Shown here: piece after piece, positions 27,801 to 37,611 of the stretch | Numbering within the stretch: the first letter of the stretch is position 1 | How the letters are laid out: every line of letters begins with the position of its first letter | NCBI GenBank assembly: GCA_013297745.1 | Contig: JAAFIM010000002.1 | Location: 62,001 to 126,000 of the forward strand | Direction of reading: 5' to 3' | Source: Chitinophagales bacterium | GTDB taxonomy: Bacteria; Bacteroidota; Bacteroidia; Chitinophagales; Saprospiraceae | DNA length: 64,000 nucleotides | Notes under the pieces: generated by a model | What the model saw: only the letters and a program-made list of their open reading frames with translations | Told to the model about the DNA's origin: nothing | Databases searched by the model: none | Program-made: the position numbers and the translations under genes

Positions 27801-28205
27801 ATGAGCAGACGCTTCGATGCCAACGACCAACGCGTGCAAATTATGCTTAACGCGCTCGGCTACAACACTAAAGGTATGGACGGGATTATTGGCCCCAATA
27901 CCGAAAACGCAATTTATGAGTTTCAAGCCGATTATGAATTGGACGAAACGGGAGAAGCCGACCAAGAAACGGTGGATGCGCTTTGGGATGCGTTCAAAGA
28001 GAACGAAATTAACGCGAGCGGCACTATTATCCAACTGATGCTACATTATGCAGGATTTAGCCCTGGTGCTATTGATGGTATCATTGGTAGAAATACCACA
28101 AAAGCGCTACTTCAATTCCAAGCTTCAGCTGGACTTGATGAATCAGGTGAGTTTGACGATGATACTATTTACAATTTGAAATTAAACCTTTACGGAGCTT
28201 GTTAG
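27801..28205 (+). CDS. Tandem peptidoglycan-binding (PG_binding_1) protein
   Basis: 134 residues from ATG 27801 (MSRRFDAND); the longer frame upstream to 27690 would run through the end of the previous gene. Two PG_binding_1 repeats: VQIMLNALGYN..GMDGIIGPNTENAIYEFQ and IQLMLHYAGFS..AIDGIIGRNTTKALLQFQ. No signal peptide, which is unusual for a wall-binding module; in similar stand-alone proteins it may serve as a structural repeat. Followed after 21 nt by a Pmp3-domain membrane protein. Confidence 0.83.
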   Translation: MSRRFDANDQRVQIMLNALGYNTKGMDGIIGPNTENAIYEFQADYELDETGEADQETVDALWDAFKENEINASGTIIQLMLHYAGFSPGAIDGIIGRNTTKALLQFQASAGLDESGEFDDDTIYNLKLNLYGAC

Positions 28206-28226
28206 AACAACGCAAAAATTAAAACA

Positions 28227-28613
28227 ATGAAAACATTTTTTATCGGATTTTTAACCTTCTTGATGTGTTGGGTTATGCCCGCGCATAGTTTCGCCAATCT
28301 CGAAACGTTGCCTATTGAACCGACCAGCCAACTGAATATCAGCTCTGCCAACCCCGTGCAACCCACGCACAGCAAAAAAGCCATTCGCCAACAACTCAAA
28401 GCGCAAAAAAAAGCACTCCGCCAACAATCTAGCCAACCTCAAGACGCTACGTTGATATTAGCGGTAATTTTTGCTATACTCATACCTTGTGTAGGTGTAT
28501 TTATTCACCAAGGCAGTATAACTATGGATTTTTGGATAGCTTTGGTATTGATGTTATTCGTTTGGTTGCCTGGTATTATTTACGCGCTTTATGTTATTTT
28601 CGTAAAAGGTTAA
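28227..28613 (+). CDS. Membrane protein with Pmp3/YqaE domain
   Basis: 128 residues. N-terminal signal peptide, a basic Gln/Lys-rich linker (about 45-75), then two C-terminal helices with the Pmp3 signature: LIPCVGVFIHQGSITMDFW and WLPGIIYALYVIF. Pmp3-family proteins are small stress-induced membrane proteolipids. The Gly-Ile-Ile-x-Ala-Leu end is well conserved. Confidence 0.82.
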   Translation: MKTFFIGFLTFLMCWVMPAHSFANLETLPIEPTSQLNISSANPVQPTHSKKAIRQQLKAQKKALRQQSSQPQDATLILAVIFAILIPCVGVFIHQGSITMDFWIALVLMLFVWLPGIIYALYVIFVKG

Positions 28614-28644
28614 TTATCAACTAATTAGCTTTAATTTATAAAAC

Positions 28645-28675
28645 CTACATCTTCAACGGTGTGGGTTTTTTTTTA
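28645..28675 (+). terminator. Intrinsic terminator after the Pmp3-domain gene
   Basis: Hairpin AAACCTACA..TGTGGGTTT followed by a run of T. Confidence 0.7.
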
Positions 28676-28701
28676 TCTATTTTTTCAAACTTTTTTATTA
28701 T

Positions 28702-28730
28702 AAAAAAAGCCCTTTCGGGTAGAAAGAGCT
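28702..28730 (-). terminator. Intrinsic terminator of the exonuclease III gene
   Basis: On the minus strand: AGCTCTTTC, loop, GAAAGGGCT followed by seven T. Confidence 0.8.
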
Positions 28731-28750
28731 AATTATTGTATTTTATCTGA

Positions 28751-29524
28751 TTAAATATCCAACTCCAAATAACAGGGGCAATGGTCAGAATGTACAGCGT
28801 CGTTTAATAAATCTGAAGCTATGATTTTATCTTTGAGCGGCTCTGTAACCGTTTGATAATCAATGCGCCAGCCTTTATTGGTAGCGCGGGAATTGGTGCG
28901 AACATTCCACCAGCTATATTTTTGCAATTGGGGATTAGCCGTTCTAAAACTATCCACAAAACCGCCCTCGCCCAGCCATTTGGACAACCAAGCGCGCTCT
29001 TCGGGCAAAAAACCTGTAGTTTTGGCGTTATTTTTGGGGTCGTGAATATCCATATTGGCGTGAGCTATGTTGAAATCGCCCTGCAATAAGATATTCGGTC
29101 TAGTTTTTTTCACCTCCATAATATAAGGGAAAATCGCATCCAAAAACTCATATTTTGCCCCTTGACGCACCTCACCAGAAGTGCCAGAGGGAAAATAGCA
29201 ATTAAATACGGTCAAATCGCCAAAGTCGGCGCGAATAACCCGCCCTTCAGCATCAAAAAAATCATTGCCAAAGCCATTTTGTACAAAATCGGGCTTTTGT
29301 TTGCTGAAAATAGCCACCCCACTGTAGCCTTTTTTGCTGGTAGCCGAAAACCAATAATCGTGATAACCCAAAGCAGTCAGCGCGGAAATATCCACTTGCG
29401 ATTTCTCGGCTTTTGTCTCCTGAATACCGATAATATCATAGCCGCCAGCAGCCACCCAATCTGTAAAACCTTTGCCTATAGCAGCGCGAATCCCGTTGAG
29501 GTTGTAAGAAATAATTTTAAGCAT
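28751..29524 (-). CDS. xth: Exodeoxyribonuclease III (AP endonuclease)
   Basis: 257 residues, EEP superfamily. Visible active-site blocks: SYNLNGIRAA, GIQETKAE (catalytic Glu), GDFNIAHANMDIHDP (Asp-Asn), and the C-terminal WRIDY and HSDHCP (catalytic His). Acts in base-excision repair by cutting 5' of abasic sites. Full length and all key residues present. Single gene with its own terminator. Confidence 0.95.
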   Translation of the reverse strand: MLKIISYNLNGIRAAIGKGFTDWVAAGGYDIIGIQETKAEKSQVDISALTALGYHDYWFSATSKKGYSGVAIFSKQKPDFVQNGFGNDFFDAEGRVIRADFGDLTVFNCYFPSGTSGEVRQGAKYEFLDAIFPYIMEVKKTRPNILLQGDFNIAHANMDIHDPKNNAKTTGFLPEERAWLSKWLGEGGFVDSFRTANPQLQKYSWWNVRTNSRATNKGWRIDYQTVTEPLKDKIIASDLLNDAVHSDHCPCYLELDI

Positions 29525-29658
29525 ATTATAAATTTTAACTATTGCAAAACTGGGCGCAAAATTAACCTTTTTTTGCGATTTGTATAGGGCTATTATACGA
29601 AAAAATGGCTAAAAAGTTGGGATTTTATGGCAAAACATAGCTTTTCAAAAGAAAATAC

Positions 29659-29667
29659 TAACTTTGC
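29659..29667 (+). promoter_or_regulatory. Bacteroidota-type -7 element
   Basis: TAACTTTGC at 29659-29667. It contains the TTG that would otherwise be taken as the first codon of the hydrolase frame, so translation must start further down (GTG 29718). Confidence 0.65.
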
Positions 29668-29717
29668 AGCCCCATTTTATTTTATTGGATTTATCATCGC
29701 AAATTTTTAATTTTATT

Positions 29718-30563
29718 GTGGCAGCTCTCAAAGATTTACTATTCAAATATACAACCGACGCAAGCCGCTTTTTGGTGGTGGATAGCTTATTGATACATTA
29801 CCGCGACGAGGGCGAGGGCGAACCTTTGCTGCTCTTGCACGGCACTTTTTCCTCTCTGCACACTTTCAACGAATGGAATAAACACCTAAAAAAACATTAT
29901 CGGGTAATTCGTTTGGACTTAATGGGTTTTGGGCTAACGGGTGCGAATGAAAATGGCGATTATTCAGCAGCCAACCATTGCCGCGTATTAAAACGGTTTT
30001 TACAAATACTAAAAATAGAACGCTGCCACGTAGCGGGCAACTCTTTGGGCGGTTTATTGGCTTGGGAATTTACACTTCGCCATCCTCAAACAGTGGATAA
30101 ACTAGTACTAATTGATGCAGCGGGATTTATGGAGGAGGAAAATTTACCCTTACCTTTCCGTTTGGCGCGCGCACCTTTGGCAGGAAGAGTTATAAAATAT
30201 GTGGTCAGGAAAGAAGTCTTAAAACAATTTGTAAAGCAAGTTTATTTTCATCAAGATAAAGTCACCGAGCAGCTTATCAATCGGTATTATGACCTTTTCA
30301 CTAGAGACGGCAACACGGACGCTTTTTTAAATTTGGCTAATCAACCCTATACAGATAGTTCGGAAAATCTAAAAACGATACAAAATCCTACCCTAATTAT
30401 GTGGGGGCGGGAGGATGCTTGGATTCCTGTGCATAATGCCCGCCGTTTTCATCAGTTGATAAAAAACTCCAAACTAAAAATTTATCCCGAAGTTGGACAC
30501 GTGCCAATGGAAGAAATTCCCGAAGAAACGGCTTTGGATTTGATAGAATTTTTGGAAAGTTAG
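29718..30563 (+). CDS. Alpha/beta hydrolase
   Basis: 281 residues from GTG 29718; the frame is open to a TTG at 29664, but that TTG is inside the promoter. Oxyanion HGTF, nucleophile elbow GNSLGG, acid in WGREDAW and catalytic His in GHVPMEE are all present. No signal peptide. Family members hydrolyse esters or C-C bonds; substrate unknown. A glycosyltransferase gene starts 11 nt after the stop. Confidence 0.85.
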   Translation: MAALKDLLFKYTTDASRFLVVDSLLIHYRDEGEGEPLLLLHGTFSSLHTFNEWNKHLKKHYRVIRLDLMGFGLTGANENGDYSAANHCRVLKRFLQILKIERCHVAGNSLGGLLAWEFTLRHPQTVDKLVLIDAAGFMEEENLPLPFRLARAPLAGRVIKYVVRKEVLKQFVKQVYFHQDKVTEQLINRYYDLFTRDGNTDAFLNLANQPYTDSSENLKTIQNPTLIMWGREDAWIPVHNARRFHQLIKNSKLKIYPEVGHVPMEEIPEETALDLIEFLES

Positions 30564-30574
30564 CTTTTTGGACT

Positions 30575-31609
30575 ATGAAAGTCAAACATATTTACTGTTT
30601 TTGCTATTTTGGAACGAGCGAAGCTACAGTTAGATATAGAGCCACTTATGTGTTGGAATGGTTGCAAAAAGAGCAAAAAATTAGTTACGATATATTCTAT
30701 CCAAGTTATAAAATAAAAAATATAATTTGGTTTATTTGGCTTTTATTGCGTATTCGTTGGTTTAGAAAAGATAATTCTATTATTATATTCCAAAAGATAT
30801 TTAGCGATAGAATTTACGCCCGATTACTGTTTTGGTTGTTAAAAAAACAAAATCAACACACTTTATACGATATAGACGACGCCGAACACACCAGAAGAGA
30901 TGCGCAAACAATAATCAAATTTTTGCAAAATTGCCAAGCCTGTTCTGTAGGTAGTCGCGCGCTTATTGATTATGTAAAAAATTATAACCAACAAATTTTA
31001 TTCTTAACTTCGCCAATTATACCCAATTTTTACGATAAAAAAAGCAAAAATAACAAATTTAATATCGGTTGGATAGGATATTATGGCGCACACAAAGAAA
31101 GTTTGCATCAATTGGTTTTTCCTGCGCTTTTGCGGTTGAATTTTCCCGTTAAAATTACTTTATTAGGGGTACAAACAACTGCAGAAATCAGCGAAATTAG
31201 CCTTTTTTTTAACAAAAATCCGTTGATAGAGTTGGAATTGCCACTCAATTTAGATTGGCTGGATGAAGCGAGAATTTATCAACGGATTAGACGATTTGAC
31301 TTGGGTTTATCGCCCCTTTTGGATAATGAATTTAACCGCGCCAAGTCCGCTTTCAAACTCAAACAGTGTTTATCTTGTGCTGTGCCCGTGTTGGCGAGTC
31401 CTGTGGGCGAAAATCTGCATTTTTTGCAAGCGGGCGAAAATGGTTTTTTCTGCGTAGAAGCTGCTGATTTTGAAGATAAAATTAACTATTTTTATCATTT
31501 AGAAAATACTGAATATCAACAATTTAGCCAAGCAGCTGTGGATAGCTATTCGCTTTTTAGTGTAGAATTATACGCACAGAATCTATTAGATTTTTACAAA
31601 AAAAAATAA
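30575..31609 (+). CDS. Glycosyltransferase (GT4-like)
   Basis: 344 residues. N-terminal Rossmann-type start, YDIDDAEHTRRD in the first domain, and a C-terminal domain with the E-like segment KSAFKLKQCLSCAVPVLASPVGE followed by GENGFFC, as in family-4 (GT-B) transferases. Acts in the cytoplasm on surface polysaccharide or lipid-linked glycans. Coupled to the upstream hydrolase by an 11-nt gap. Confidence 0.82.
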   Translation: MKVKHIYCFCYFGTSEATVRYRATYVLEWLQKEQKISYDIFYPSYKIKNIIWFIWLLLRIRWFRKDNSIIIFQKIFSDRIYARLLFWLLKKQNQHTLYDIDDAEHTRRDAQTIIKFLQNCQACSVGSRALIDYVKNYNQQILFLTSPIIPNFYDKKSKNNKFNIGWIGYYGAHKESLHQLVFPALLRLNFPVKITLLGVQTTAEISEISLFFNKNPLIELELPLNLDWLDEARIYQRIRRFDLGLSPLLDNEFNRAKSAFKLKQCLSCAVPVLASPVGENLHFLQAGENGFFCVEAADFEDKINYFYHLENTEYQQFSQAAVDSYSLFSVELYAQNLLDFYKKK

Positions 31610-31655
31610 AGAACTGCAAATAATTGCTAAAAAATAAATTTTTTTCCTCAAAAAG

Positions 31656-31686
31656 TTTGCATAATCAAAAAAAGCCGTAACTTTGC
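31656..31686 (+). promoter_or_regulatory. Promoter of rpmI-rplT
   Basis: TTTG at 31656-31659 and TAACTTTGC at 31678-31686, separated by 18 nt, match the Bacteroidota -33/-7 consensus well. Confidence 0.7.
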
Positions 31687-31733
31687 CCCCGCTTTTATAA
31701 AAATAATTTCTTTGTTATAAAAAACGCCACAAC

Positions 31734-31934
31734 ATGCCAAAGCTCAAAACGCATTCCAGCGCGAAAAAACGTTTTTCAGTTACAGGTTCAGGCAAAATCA
31801 AATGCAGCCACGCTGGCAAAAGACACATTTTGACCAAAAAATCAAAAAGTCGTAAATTGCGTTTGACCCATGCTGGTCTTGTACATGATACAGAATTCGC
31901 CCGCGTAAAAAGATTGCTCGCCATAGGCGGATAA
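31734..31934 (+). CDS. rpmI: 50S ribosomal protein L35
   Basis: 66 residues with [23 protein letters not shown] and [14 protein letters not shown], full-length L35. It has its own promoter. infC, which usually precedes rpmI-rplT, is absent here. Confidence 0.97.
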   Translation: MPKLKTHSSAKKRFSVTGSGKIKCSHAGKRHILTKKSKSRKLRLTHAGLVHDTEFARVKRLLAIGG

Positions 31935-32081
31935 TCCCATCCCACGCAAAGGATTACAAAACCTTTATTTTTGTAGCAAGCCGCCCTCTGTGGAAAAGTA
32001 GCGGGTAAAAATCTTCTCACCCGTCTCCCCAAGGTTGCTTAATGTATTTTTTTTATCAAAAATTTTAAAATTTAATCAAAA

Positions 32082-32429
32082 ATGCCACGTTCGGTAAATC
32101 ACGTCGCTTCAAGAAGAAGAAGAAAGAAAGTATTGGCACAAGCCAAAGGTTATTGGGGCATACGCAAAAACGTATGGACAGTAGCCAAAAACGCAGTTGA
32201 AAAAGGTTTGCAATACGCTTATAGCGGTCGTAAACAGAAAAAGCGTCAATTCCGCGCACTGTGGATAGCTCGTATCAACGCAGGTACAAGAGAACTTGGG
32301 CTTTCATACAGCCGTTTTATGTTCTTATTATCCTCAAAAAACATTGAACTAAACCGCAAAGTATTAGCTGATTTGGCTATGCACGATGCAGAAGCGTTCA
32401 AAGCTATCGTTCAAGCTGCGCAAGCATAA
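32082..32429 (+). CDS. rplT: 50S ribosomal protein L20
   Basis: 115 residues; [38 protein letters not shown] and [19 protein letters not shown] are diagnostic. Binds 23S rRNA early in 50S assembly. 147 nt after rpmI; that gap contains short inverted sequences that may hold an L20 leader, not resolved by eye. Confidence 0.97.
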   Translation: MPRSVNHVASRRRRKKVLAQAKGYWGIRKNVWTVAKNAVEKGLQYAYSGRKQKKRQFRALWIARINAGTRELGLSYSRFMFLLSSKNIELNRKVLADLAMHDAEAFKAIVQAAQA

Positions 32430-32524
32430 AAGAACAATACGCGCTACTAAGTGGCAGCCCACAAAAACGCAAGGCATTCATTTGCTTTGCGTTTTTTCAT
32501 TTTTAATGACCAAAAAAAAGCCTT

Positions 32525-33367
32525 ATGTCCAATCAAAAATCGCCCAATTCGCTTTGGATAACCATCAATGAGCAGAAAATCCACACTTTACGCTTAGGCG
32601 AGGGCAAAAAATTATTGATTATTTTTCACGGTTTTGCGGGTAGAGCTGAGCATTTTTTGGAACTATGCCCTAGTTTGGAAGCTTATTTTGATATAATTTT
32701 GGTGGATTTACCCTTTCACGGGCGCAGCGAGTGGGACAAAGACCATTTTCGCCCTGCTGATATACGCAATTTAATTTTTGAGATATTACAAATGACAGGT
32801 TATCAACGATTTAGCTTGATGGCACACAGTATGGGGGGATTTATAGCGTTCAAAATTTACGAAAAAATGGCAAGTTTGGTAGAAAATATGATTATGTTGG
32901 CTCCTGGGGGCATTTATCGCGCTTTGCCATTCAACCCAATTTTATTCAATTCGCCCGTCCGCCGTTTTTTCCGCTACGCTATGAGCAGCAATTTAGTACC
33001 CAAAGTGATGCGGATTAGTATGAAAATGAAGTTATTACATAAAAGTTTTTACGAATTTATCAACCAACATTTTGCTACAGAAGAACGCCGCAAGCGCATT
33101 TTCAACTCTTGGGTTTCGCTCTATTATTTCAACCTCAATTTGAACAAAATAGAAAAACTTTTGCAACAAAATGATACCTTGCTATGTTTTTTTTACGGTA
33201 CAAAAGATAAAATTACCCCTGTTCGCTACGCTCGAGATTTTGCCAAAAATTTACCCAATAGCCAAATTATTATGGTAGAGGGCGAAAACCACTTCTTTTT
33301 GCGCAAGCCTTTGGCAGAAAAGCTGGCAGAATGGGCAAATACTTATTTTAAAGAAAAGCAGTTATAA
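32525..33367 (+). CDS. Alpha/beta hydrolase
   Basis: 280 residues. HGFAG oxyanion region, AHSMGG nucleophile elbow, acid in GTKDKITP, and catalytic His in GENHFFLRKP. Typical alpha/beta fold with a helical cap. No signal peptide. Followed by hemJ after 13 nt, so probably co-transcribed. Substrate unknown. Confidence 0.84.
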   Translation: MSNQKSPNSLWITINEQKIHTLRLGEGKKLLIIFHGFAGRAEHFLELCPSLEAYFDIILVDLPFHGRSEWDKDHFRPADIRNLIFEILQMTGYQRFSLMAHSMGGFIAFKIYEKMASLVENMIMLAPGGIYRALPFNPILFNSPVRRFFRYAMSSNLVPKVMRISMKMKLLHKSFYEFINQHFATEERRKRIFNSWVSLYYFNLNLNKIEKLLQQNDTLLCFFYGTKDKITPVRYARDFAKNLPNSQIIMVEGENHFFLRKPLAEKLAEWANTYFKEKQL

Positions 33368-33380
33368 AATTTTATTAGAA

Positions 33381-33938
33381 ATGTCATTTATATTATACGC
33401 CAAAACTTTACACTTTATCGCGCTAATCAGTTGGATGGCGGCTATTTTTTACCTGCCCCGTTTATTTATTTATCACCGCGAAGCTTTGGAGCAAGACGAA
33501 CCCACCAAAAGTATTTTATCCACATATTTGGCTGATTATCAACGCCGTTTGTATAAAATAATTATGAATCCAGCGATGATGGTTACTTTTGTGGCTGGCT
33601 TTGCGATGATTTTTGGCTATGGTTGGGAATGGTTTGCGGCTAATCATTGGCTACACGCCAAGTTGGTTTTGTTGGCTGGTTTGGTTTATTTTCATCTCCA
33701 ATGCAAACAGATTATGCAGCGATTGGCTACAGGCGAAAAAGTTGGGACTTCAACCCGCTTGCGCTTATTTAATGAAATCCCAACCCTGTTGATGATAGCT
33801 ATAGTGCTGCTGGCTGTGTTCAAGAACGGCTTAAATGCAGTTTTGGCTATGTTGGGTTTAATCACAGTGGGCGGATTATTATTTTTGGGGGTTCGTTTTT
33901 ATAAAAAACTGCGCGCCAAAGAGTCCAAAATACTATAA
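33381..33938 (+). CDS. hemJ: Protoporphyrinogen IX oxidase HemJ
   Basis: 185 residues, four to five membrane helices. LHFIALISWMAAIFYLPRLFIYH and YKIIMNPAM match HemJ (CopD-like fold); the His and the W-x-A-x-F-Y-L-P-R-L motif are present. HemJ oxidises protoporphyrinogen to protoporphyrin IX in heme synthesis in many bacteria lacking HemG/HemY. Confidence 0.88.
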   Translation: MSFILYAKTLHFIALISWMAAIFYLPRLFIYHREALEQDEPTKSILSTYLADYQRRLYKIIMNPAMMVTFVAGFAMIFGYGWEWFAANHWLHAKLVLLAGLVYFHLQCKQIMQRLATGEKVGTSTRLRLFNEIPTLLMIAIVLLAVFKNGLNAVLAMLGLITVGGLLFLGVRFYKKLRAKESKIL

Positions 33939-33957
33939 ATTTATATTTTAATAAATA

Positions 33958-34965
33958 ATGAAAATTTTACTATTAATTCCCTATTTTGGTCAATTCCCAA
34001 AAGATTATTTCGGATTGTTTTTAAAATCAGTATCTTATAACAAGCAGTTAGATTTTCTTATTTTGTGCGATAATCCCCCTCAAGTGGCTTTGCCCCCGAA
34101 TGTGCGCGTGGAAAAAATGCAGATGTCCAAGTTTAACGATTTGGCAACACAGCGTTTGGGCGCGCAAGTTCAGGTAAAATTTGGGTATAAATTATGCGAT
34201 TTTCGCCCTATGTTTGGACAGATTTTCGCCGATTGGGCAAAAAATTACGATTTTTGGGGACATTGCGATATGGATTTGATACTGGGCAACATCAGCGCGT
34301 TTTTGAACGAGGATATTTTAACCCGATTTGATATTATCTCTTTGCGCAAAGAATGGATTTCTGGCTCGTTCGCTTTGTATAAAAATCGCGAAGCGGTGAA
34401 TAATTTGTATAAAAAAAGCGCACACTGGGAAAAAGTAGCTAAAAGTGTTGATTATCAGCGATTTGATGAGTGTGGATTGCTGAAATCAGCCGAAAAAATG
34501 GCTTATCGCACACTCGCAAAGGGCGAAAATATACTCAATTTAGAGTTGGAAACCGAGAGCATAACCTATATCGTCGAGCGGATAAAACAAAGCGCAGAAA
34601 GTAGCCATTTTGCTTTTTTCCAACAAACTTTGGTAAAAGAGAGCATACAAAAAGGGAGTATTTTAAAATATGAAAAAGGGCAGGTTTTTATCCATAAAAG
34701 CAGCGAAACGCGCCACCCTGAAAATATGCAATTTGCTCATTATCACTTTATTACCGAAAAAAATAACGGCTTTTTCCAATTTCCTAACTGGGGAGAAATT
34801 CCCGATATTTTTTATATTGACGAAACGGGATTTTATACAGAAGCAGAGTTTAAAAATCATCAAACTATTTATAATCAACGGATTAGAGCGGGTAAGTTAA
34901 AGTATTGGTTTAGAACCGTTCCGAAAAAAATTTGGTCAAAAATTAGCAAACTGTTCAAAAAATAG
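33958..34965 (+). CDS. DUF6625-like glycosyltransferase-type protein
   Basis: 335 residues. Starts MKILLLIPYFGQFPKDYF and has HCDMDLILGN, a DxD-like metal/nucleotide-sugar motif, at about residue 102. This fits the DUF6625 group found in capsule and LPS clusters. Soluble, basic C-terminal tail that may bind the membrane. Follows hemJ after 19 nt. Confidence 0.72.
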   Translation: MKILLLIPYFGQFPKDYFGLFLKSVSYNKQLDFLILCDNPPQVALPPNVRVEKMQMSKFNDLATQRLGAQVQVKFGYKLCDFRPMFGQIFADWAKNYDFWGHCDMDLILGNISAFLNEDILTRFDIISLRKEWISGSFALYKNREAVNNLYKKSAHWEKVAKSVDYQRFDECGLLKSAEKMAYRTLAKGENILNLELETESITYIVERIKQSAESSHFAFFQQTLVKESIQKGSILKYEKGQVFIHKSSETRHPENMQFAHYHFITEKNNGFFQFPNWGEIPDIFYIDETGFYTEAEFKNHQTIYNQRIRAGKLKYWFRTVPKKIWSKISKLFKK

Positions 34966-34974
34966 ATAAAAAAT

Positions 34975-35535
34975 ATGTCTTTCAAAATTTACACCAAAAC
35001 AGGCGATAAAGGTCAAACTTCGCTTTGGGGCGGCGCAAGAGTAGCCAAACATCATATCAGGATAGAAAGTTACGGCACTGTAGATGAACTCAATTCGTAC
35101 TTGGGCGTTGTAGCTTCTTTTATGCAAACTGCTGAAAATCAACAGTTTATTTACAATATACAAAGCCGTTTATTTACTATAGGCGCAATTTTGGCAACCC
35201 AACCCGATAAAAAAAATCTACAAACGCCCGATTTACACACTGAAGACATCAGCGCGTTGGAAACGGCCATAGACCAGATGGAGAGCGAGTTGGAACCGTT
35301 AAAAAACTTTATCCTGCCCAGTGGGCATTTGGCAGTATCACATTGCCACGTAGCGCGCTGTATTTGCCGCCGTGCCGAGCGTTTGGTGGTGGGATTGGAA
35401 GAAGCTGAAAATCAACCCATTGAACCCTTAGTTTTGCAATATCTAAATCGTCTTTCAGATTATTTGTTTGTATTGGCGAGAAAAATGGCAAAAGATTTGC
35501 AAGTAACAGAGGTCATTTGGCAAGGGCGGAAATAA
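34975..35535 (+). CDS. Cob(I)alamin adenosyltransferase, PduO type
   Basis: 186 residues. KIYTKTGDKGQTSLWGG is the ATP-binding signature; SYGTVDELNSYLGV and RCICRRAERLVV complete the active site. Converts cob(I)alamin to adenosylcobalamin. Gene follows the DUF6625-like gene after 9 nt. Confidence 0.93.
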   Translation: MSFKIYTKTGDKGQTSLWGGARVAKHHIRIESYGTVDELNSYLGVVASFMQTAENQQFIYNIQSRLFTIGAILATQPDKKNLQTPDLHTEDISALETAIDQMESELEPLKNFILPSGHLAVSHCHVARCICRRAERLVVGLEEAENQPIEPLVLQYLNRLSDYLFVLARKMAKDLQVTEVIWQGRK

Positions 35536-35640
35536 ACCCGTTACAGTTATCTAATCAACCTCTACAGCTATTGAAATGAGCTTTGAAAACTGTGACTAAT
35601 GGATAATTTTCATCGTTTCAATAATTAAAAATCAAAGCAT

Positions 35641-37569
35641 ATGAAATATCTACTCCTATTTTTATTATTTAGTTCGGTTATTAATACCAACTTTGCGCAA
35701 AAATCAGCAGCCAAAGATTTGGTCAAAGATGCAGAAGGACAAATCAACCGCAAAGAATACGCAGCAGCCAAACAATCTTTGACCAATGCACTCAGCGTCA
35801 AAGAAAATTTTGCTATAGCTTGGCGATTGTTGGGCGTGGTCAATACCCGTTTGCAAAACTATGAAGAAGCCAGCGCAGCATACGAAAAACTGTTCAAATT
35901 AGACGGCGAATTATCCAAAGCAGCCTATTTTGAAGCAGGTCAAGCCAATATGAAACTATATGAGTACGACCTTGCGCTTCGTTATTTTGAGTTATACAGA
36001 AACGCCGACAATCGCGATTTTAGCACGGACGAACAAACCATCCAGCGTGGTTATGATATGCTGGTAGCGAGAGAAATTAACAGTTGTAAATTTGCTAGAA
36101 CGGTTGATTTCAAGCAAGTTACAGACACTGTAGAAAATATGGGCAATGTTATCAACACTTCAGGGGACGAGTACTTGCCCACACTCACCAGCGACGGCAA
36201 ACTATTGGTTTTTACTTCAGATAGAGGTGGCGAAAACATTATGGTGAGCCGCAAAAAAGAAAATAATAACTGGACAGAAGCCAAATCTATAGGCAAAGGC
36301 ATCAACACCAGCAACAACGAGGGTATGGCCAAACTCACCGTTTGCGGACGTACTGTATATTTTTCTGCTTGCGGGCGCGAAATAGGTATGGGCGGTTGTG
36401 ATATTTTCAAAGCAAGTTTTGACTACGACGAAGCTACAGGCTACGATGCGCACATAGTCAAAGAATTGAGCAGTCGCCAATGGGATTCCCAACCCACGAT
36501 AAGCTGCGACGGCAAAACGATGTATTTCGCCTCCAACCGCGACGGCGGTATGGGTGGGACGGATATTTGGGCTTCTTATCTCAACGATAATGGAATTTGG
36601 TCTGTACCTGTCAATTTGGGCGCAACCATCAACACCCCAGCCGACGAAGAGGCACCATTTATCAGCCCTGACGGGGTAACGCTTTACTTTTCTTCGGACG
36701 GACACGCGGGTTTTGGCGATATGGATATTTTTAGAACCGTTTTGGAGAATAAAATTTGGTCGCAACCCCAAAACTTAGGCGCAGCATTCAACACCCCTTA
36801 TCGCGAAGCGGGGATAATCATCAGCCCAGAAAATGATATGGCTTATTTTGCATCAGCACGCCCCAAAGGCAGAGGCGGTTTGGATATTTATCAAATCAAA
36901 TTGAGACCAGAATTGGCTCCAGCTATAGACAATGTATTGATAGACGGTTATGTTTTTGATGTCAACACAGGCGAACCAATTTTCAACTCACAGGTCAAAA
37001 TAGGCAAAGGCAACGACCGCCAACTGATAAAAACAGATTCTGCTGGGCGTTTTTTCATCTGTCTGCCCAATAAAGGTTCTTATTCTTATATCATACAAAA
37101 AGAGGGTTATACCGAACACATAGGCGCAGAATTTTTCCAACGCAGTAAAGGCAACCCCGCCCAACGCATAGAAGTAGGTTTGGGTACGGGTTTGGCCAAA
37201 AATGAAGTAAAAGTTGAACCTAATCCAGTGCCTAGTCCAGCCATAGCCCGCGCGCGCAAAAATCTATCTGTTTATTTTGAATCAGGCAAACACGAACTTT
37301 CCGATACCCAACGGGAACAAATCAAACAGCTTATCAACCAATTTTCTGACAAAAGCAAACTCCAAATCAAAGTTACAGGCTTTGCTGATGATATTGGCAA
37401 CAAAGATTTCAACTTGAGCTTGTCCGAAAAAAGAGCAAGTTTTGTGGCCAGATTTATAGAAGACCAAAAAGTGCCCAAAGAGCAAATTATATACGATGGC
37501 AAAGGGGTAGTAGAAAGTAATATCGCCAAACATCAAAAACGCCGAGTAGAAATTGTAATTTCTAACTAA
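35641..37569 (+). CDS. PorE-like protein: TPR, PD40 beta-propeller, carboxypeptidase-like domain, OmpA domain
   Basis: 642 residues. Signal peptide to about FAQ; TPR repeats at about 25-140; WD40-like PD40 repeats (DGKLLVFTSDRGG, DGKTMYFASNRDGG, DGVTLYFSSDGHAG) at about 180-420; a CarboxypepD_reg-like beta-sandwich (VNTGEPIFNSQVKIG) at about 440-510; C-terminal OmpA peptidoglycan-binding domain (VTGFADDIGNKDFNLSLSEKRA). The order equals that of PorE, a T9SS component anchoring the machine to peptidoglycan; several paralogues usually occur per genome, so I do not assign the symbol. Confidence 0.86.
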   Translation: MKYLLLFLLFSSVINTNFAQKSAAKDLVKDAEGQINRKEYAAAKQSLTNALSVKENFAIAWRLLGVVNTRLQNYEEASAAYEKLFKLDGELSKAAYFEAGQANMKLYEYDLALRYFELYRNADNRDFSTDEQTIQRGYDMLVAREINSCKFARTVDFKQVTDTVENMGNVINTSGDEYLPTLTSDGKLLVFTSDRGGENIMVSRKKENNNWTEAKSIGKGINTSNNEGMAKLTVCGRTVYFSACGREIGMGGCDIFKASFDYDEATGYDAHIVKELSSRQWDSQPTISCDGKTMYFASNRDGGMGGTDIWASYLNDNGIWSVPVNLGATINTPADEEAPFISPDGVTLYFSSDGHAGFGDMDIFRTVLENKIWSQPQNLGAAFNTPYREAGIIISPENDMAYFASARPKGRGGLDIYQIKLRPELAPAIDNVLIDGYVFDVNTGEPIFNSQVKIGKGNDRQLIKTDSAGRFFICLPNKGSYSYIIQKEGYTEHIGAEFFQRSKGNPAQRIEVGLGTGLAKNEVKVEPNPVPSPAIARARKNLSVYFESGKHELSDTQREQIKQLINQFSDKSKLQIKVTGFADDIGNKDFNLSLSEKRASFVARFIEDQKVPKEQIIYDGKGVVESNIAKHQKRRVEIVISN

Positions 37570-37611
37570 AAAAAACCTCACAAGCCAAAACTTTTTGTAT
37601 ACATTAAGTAA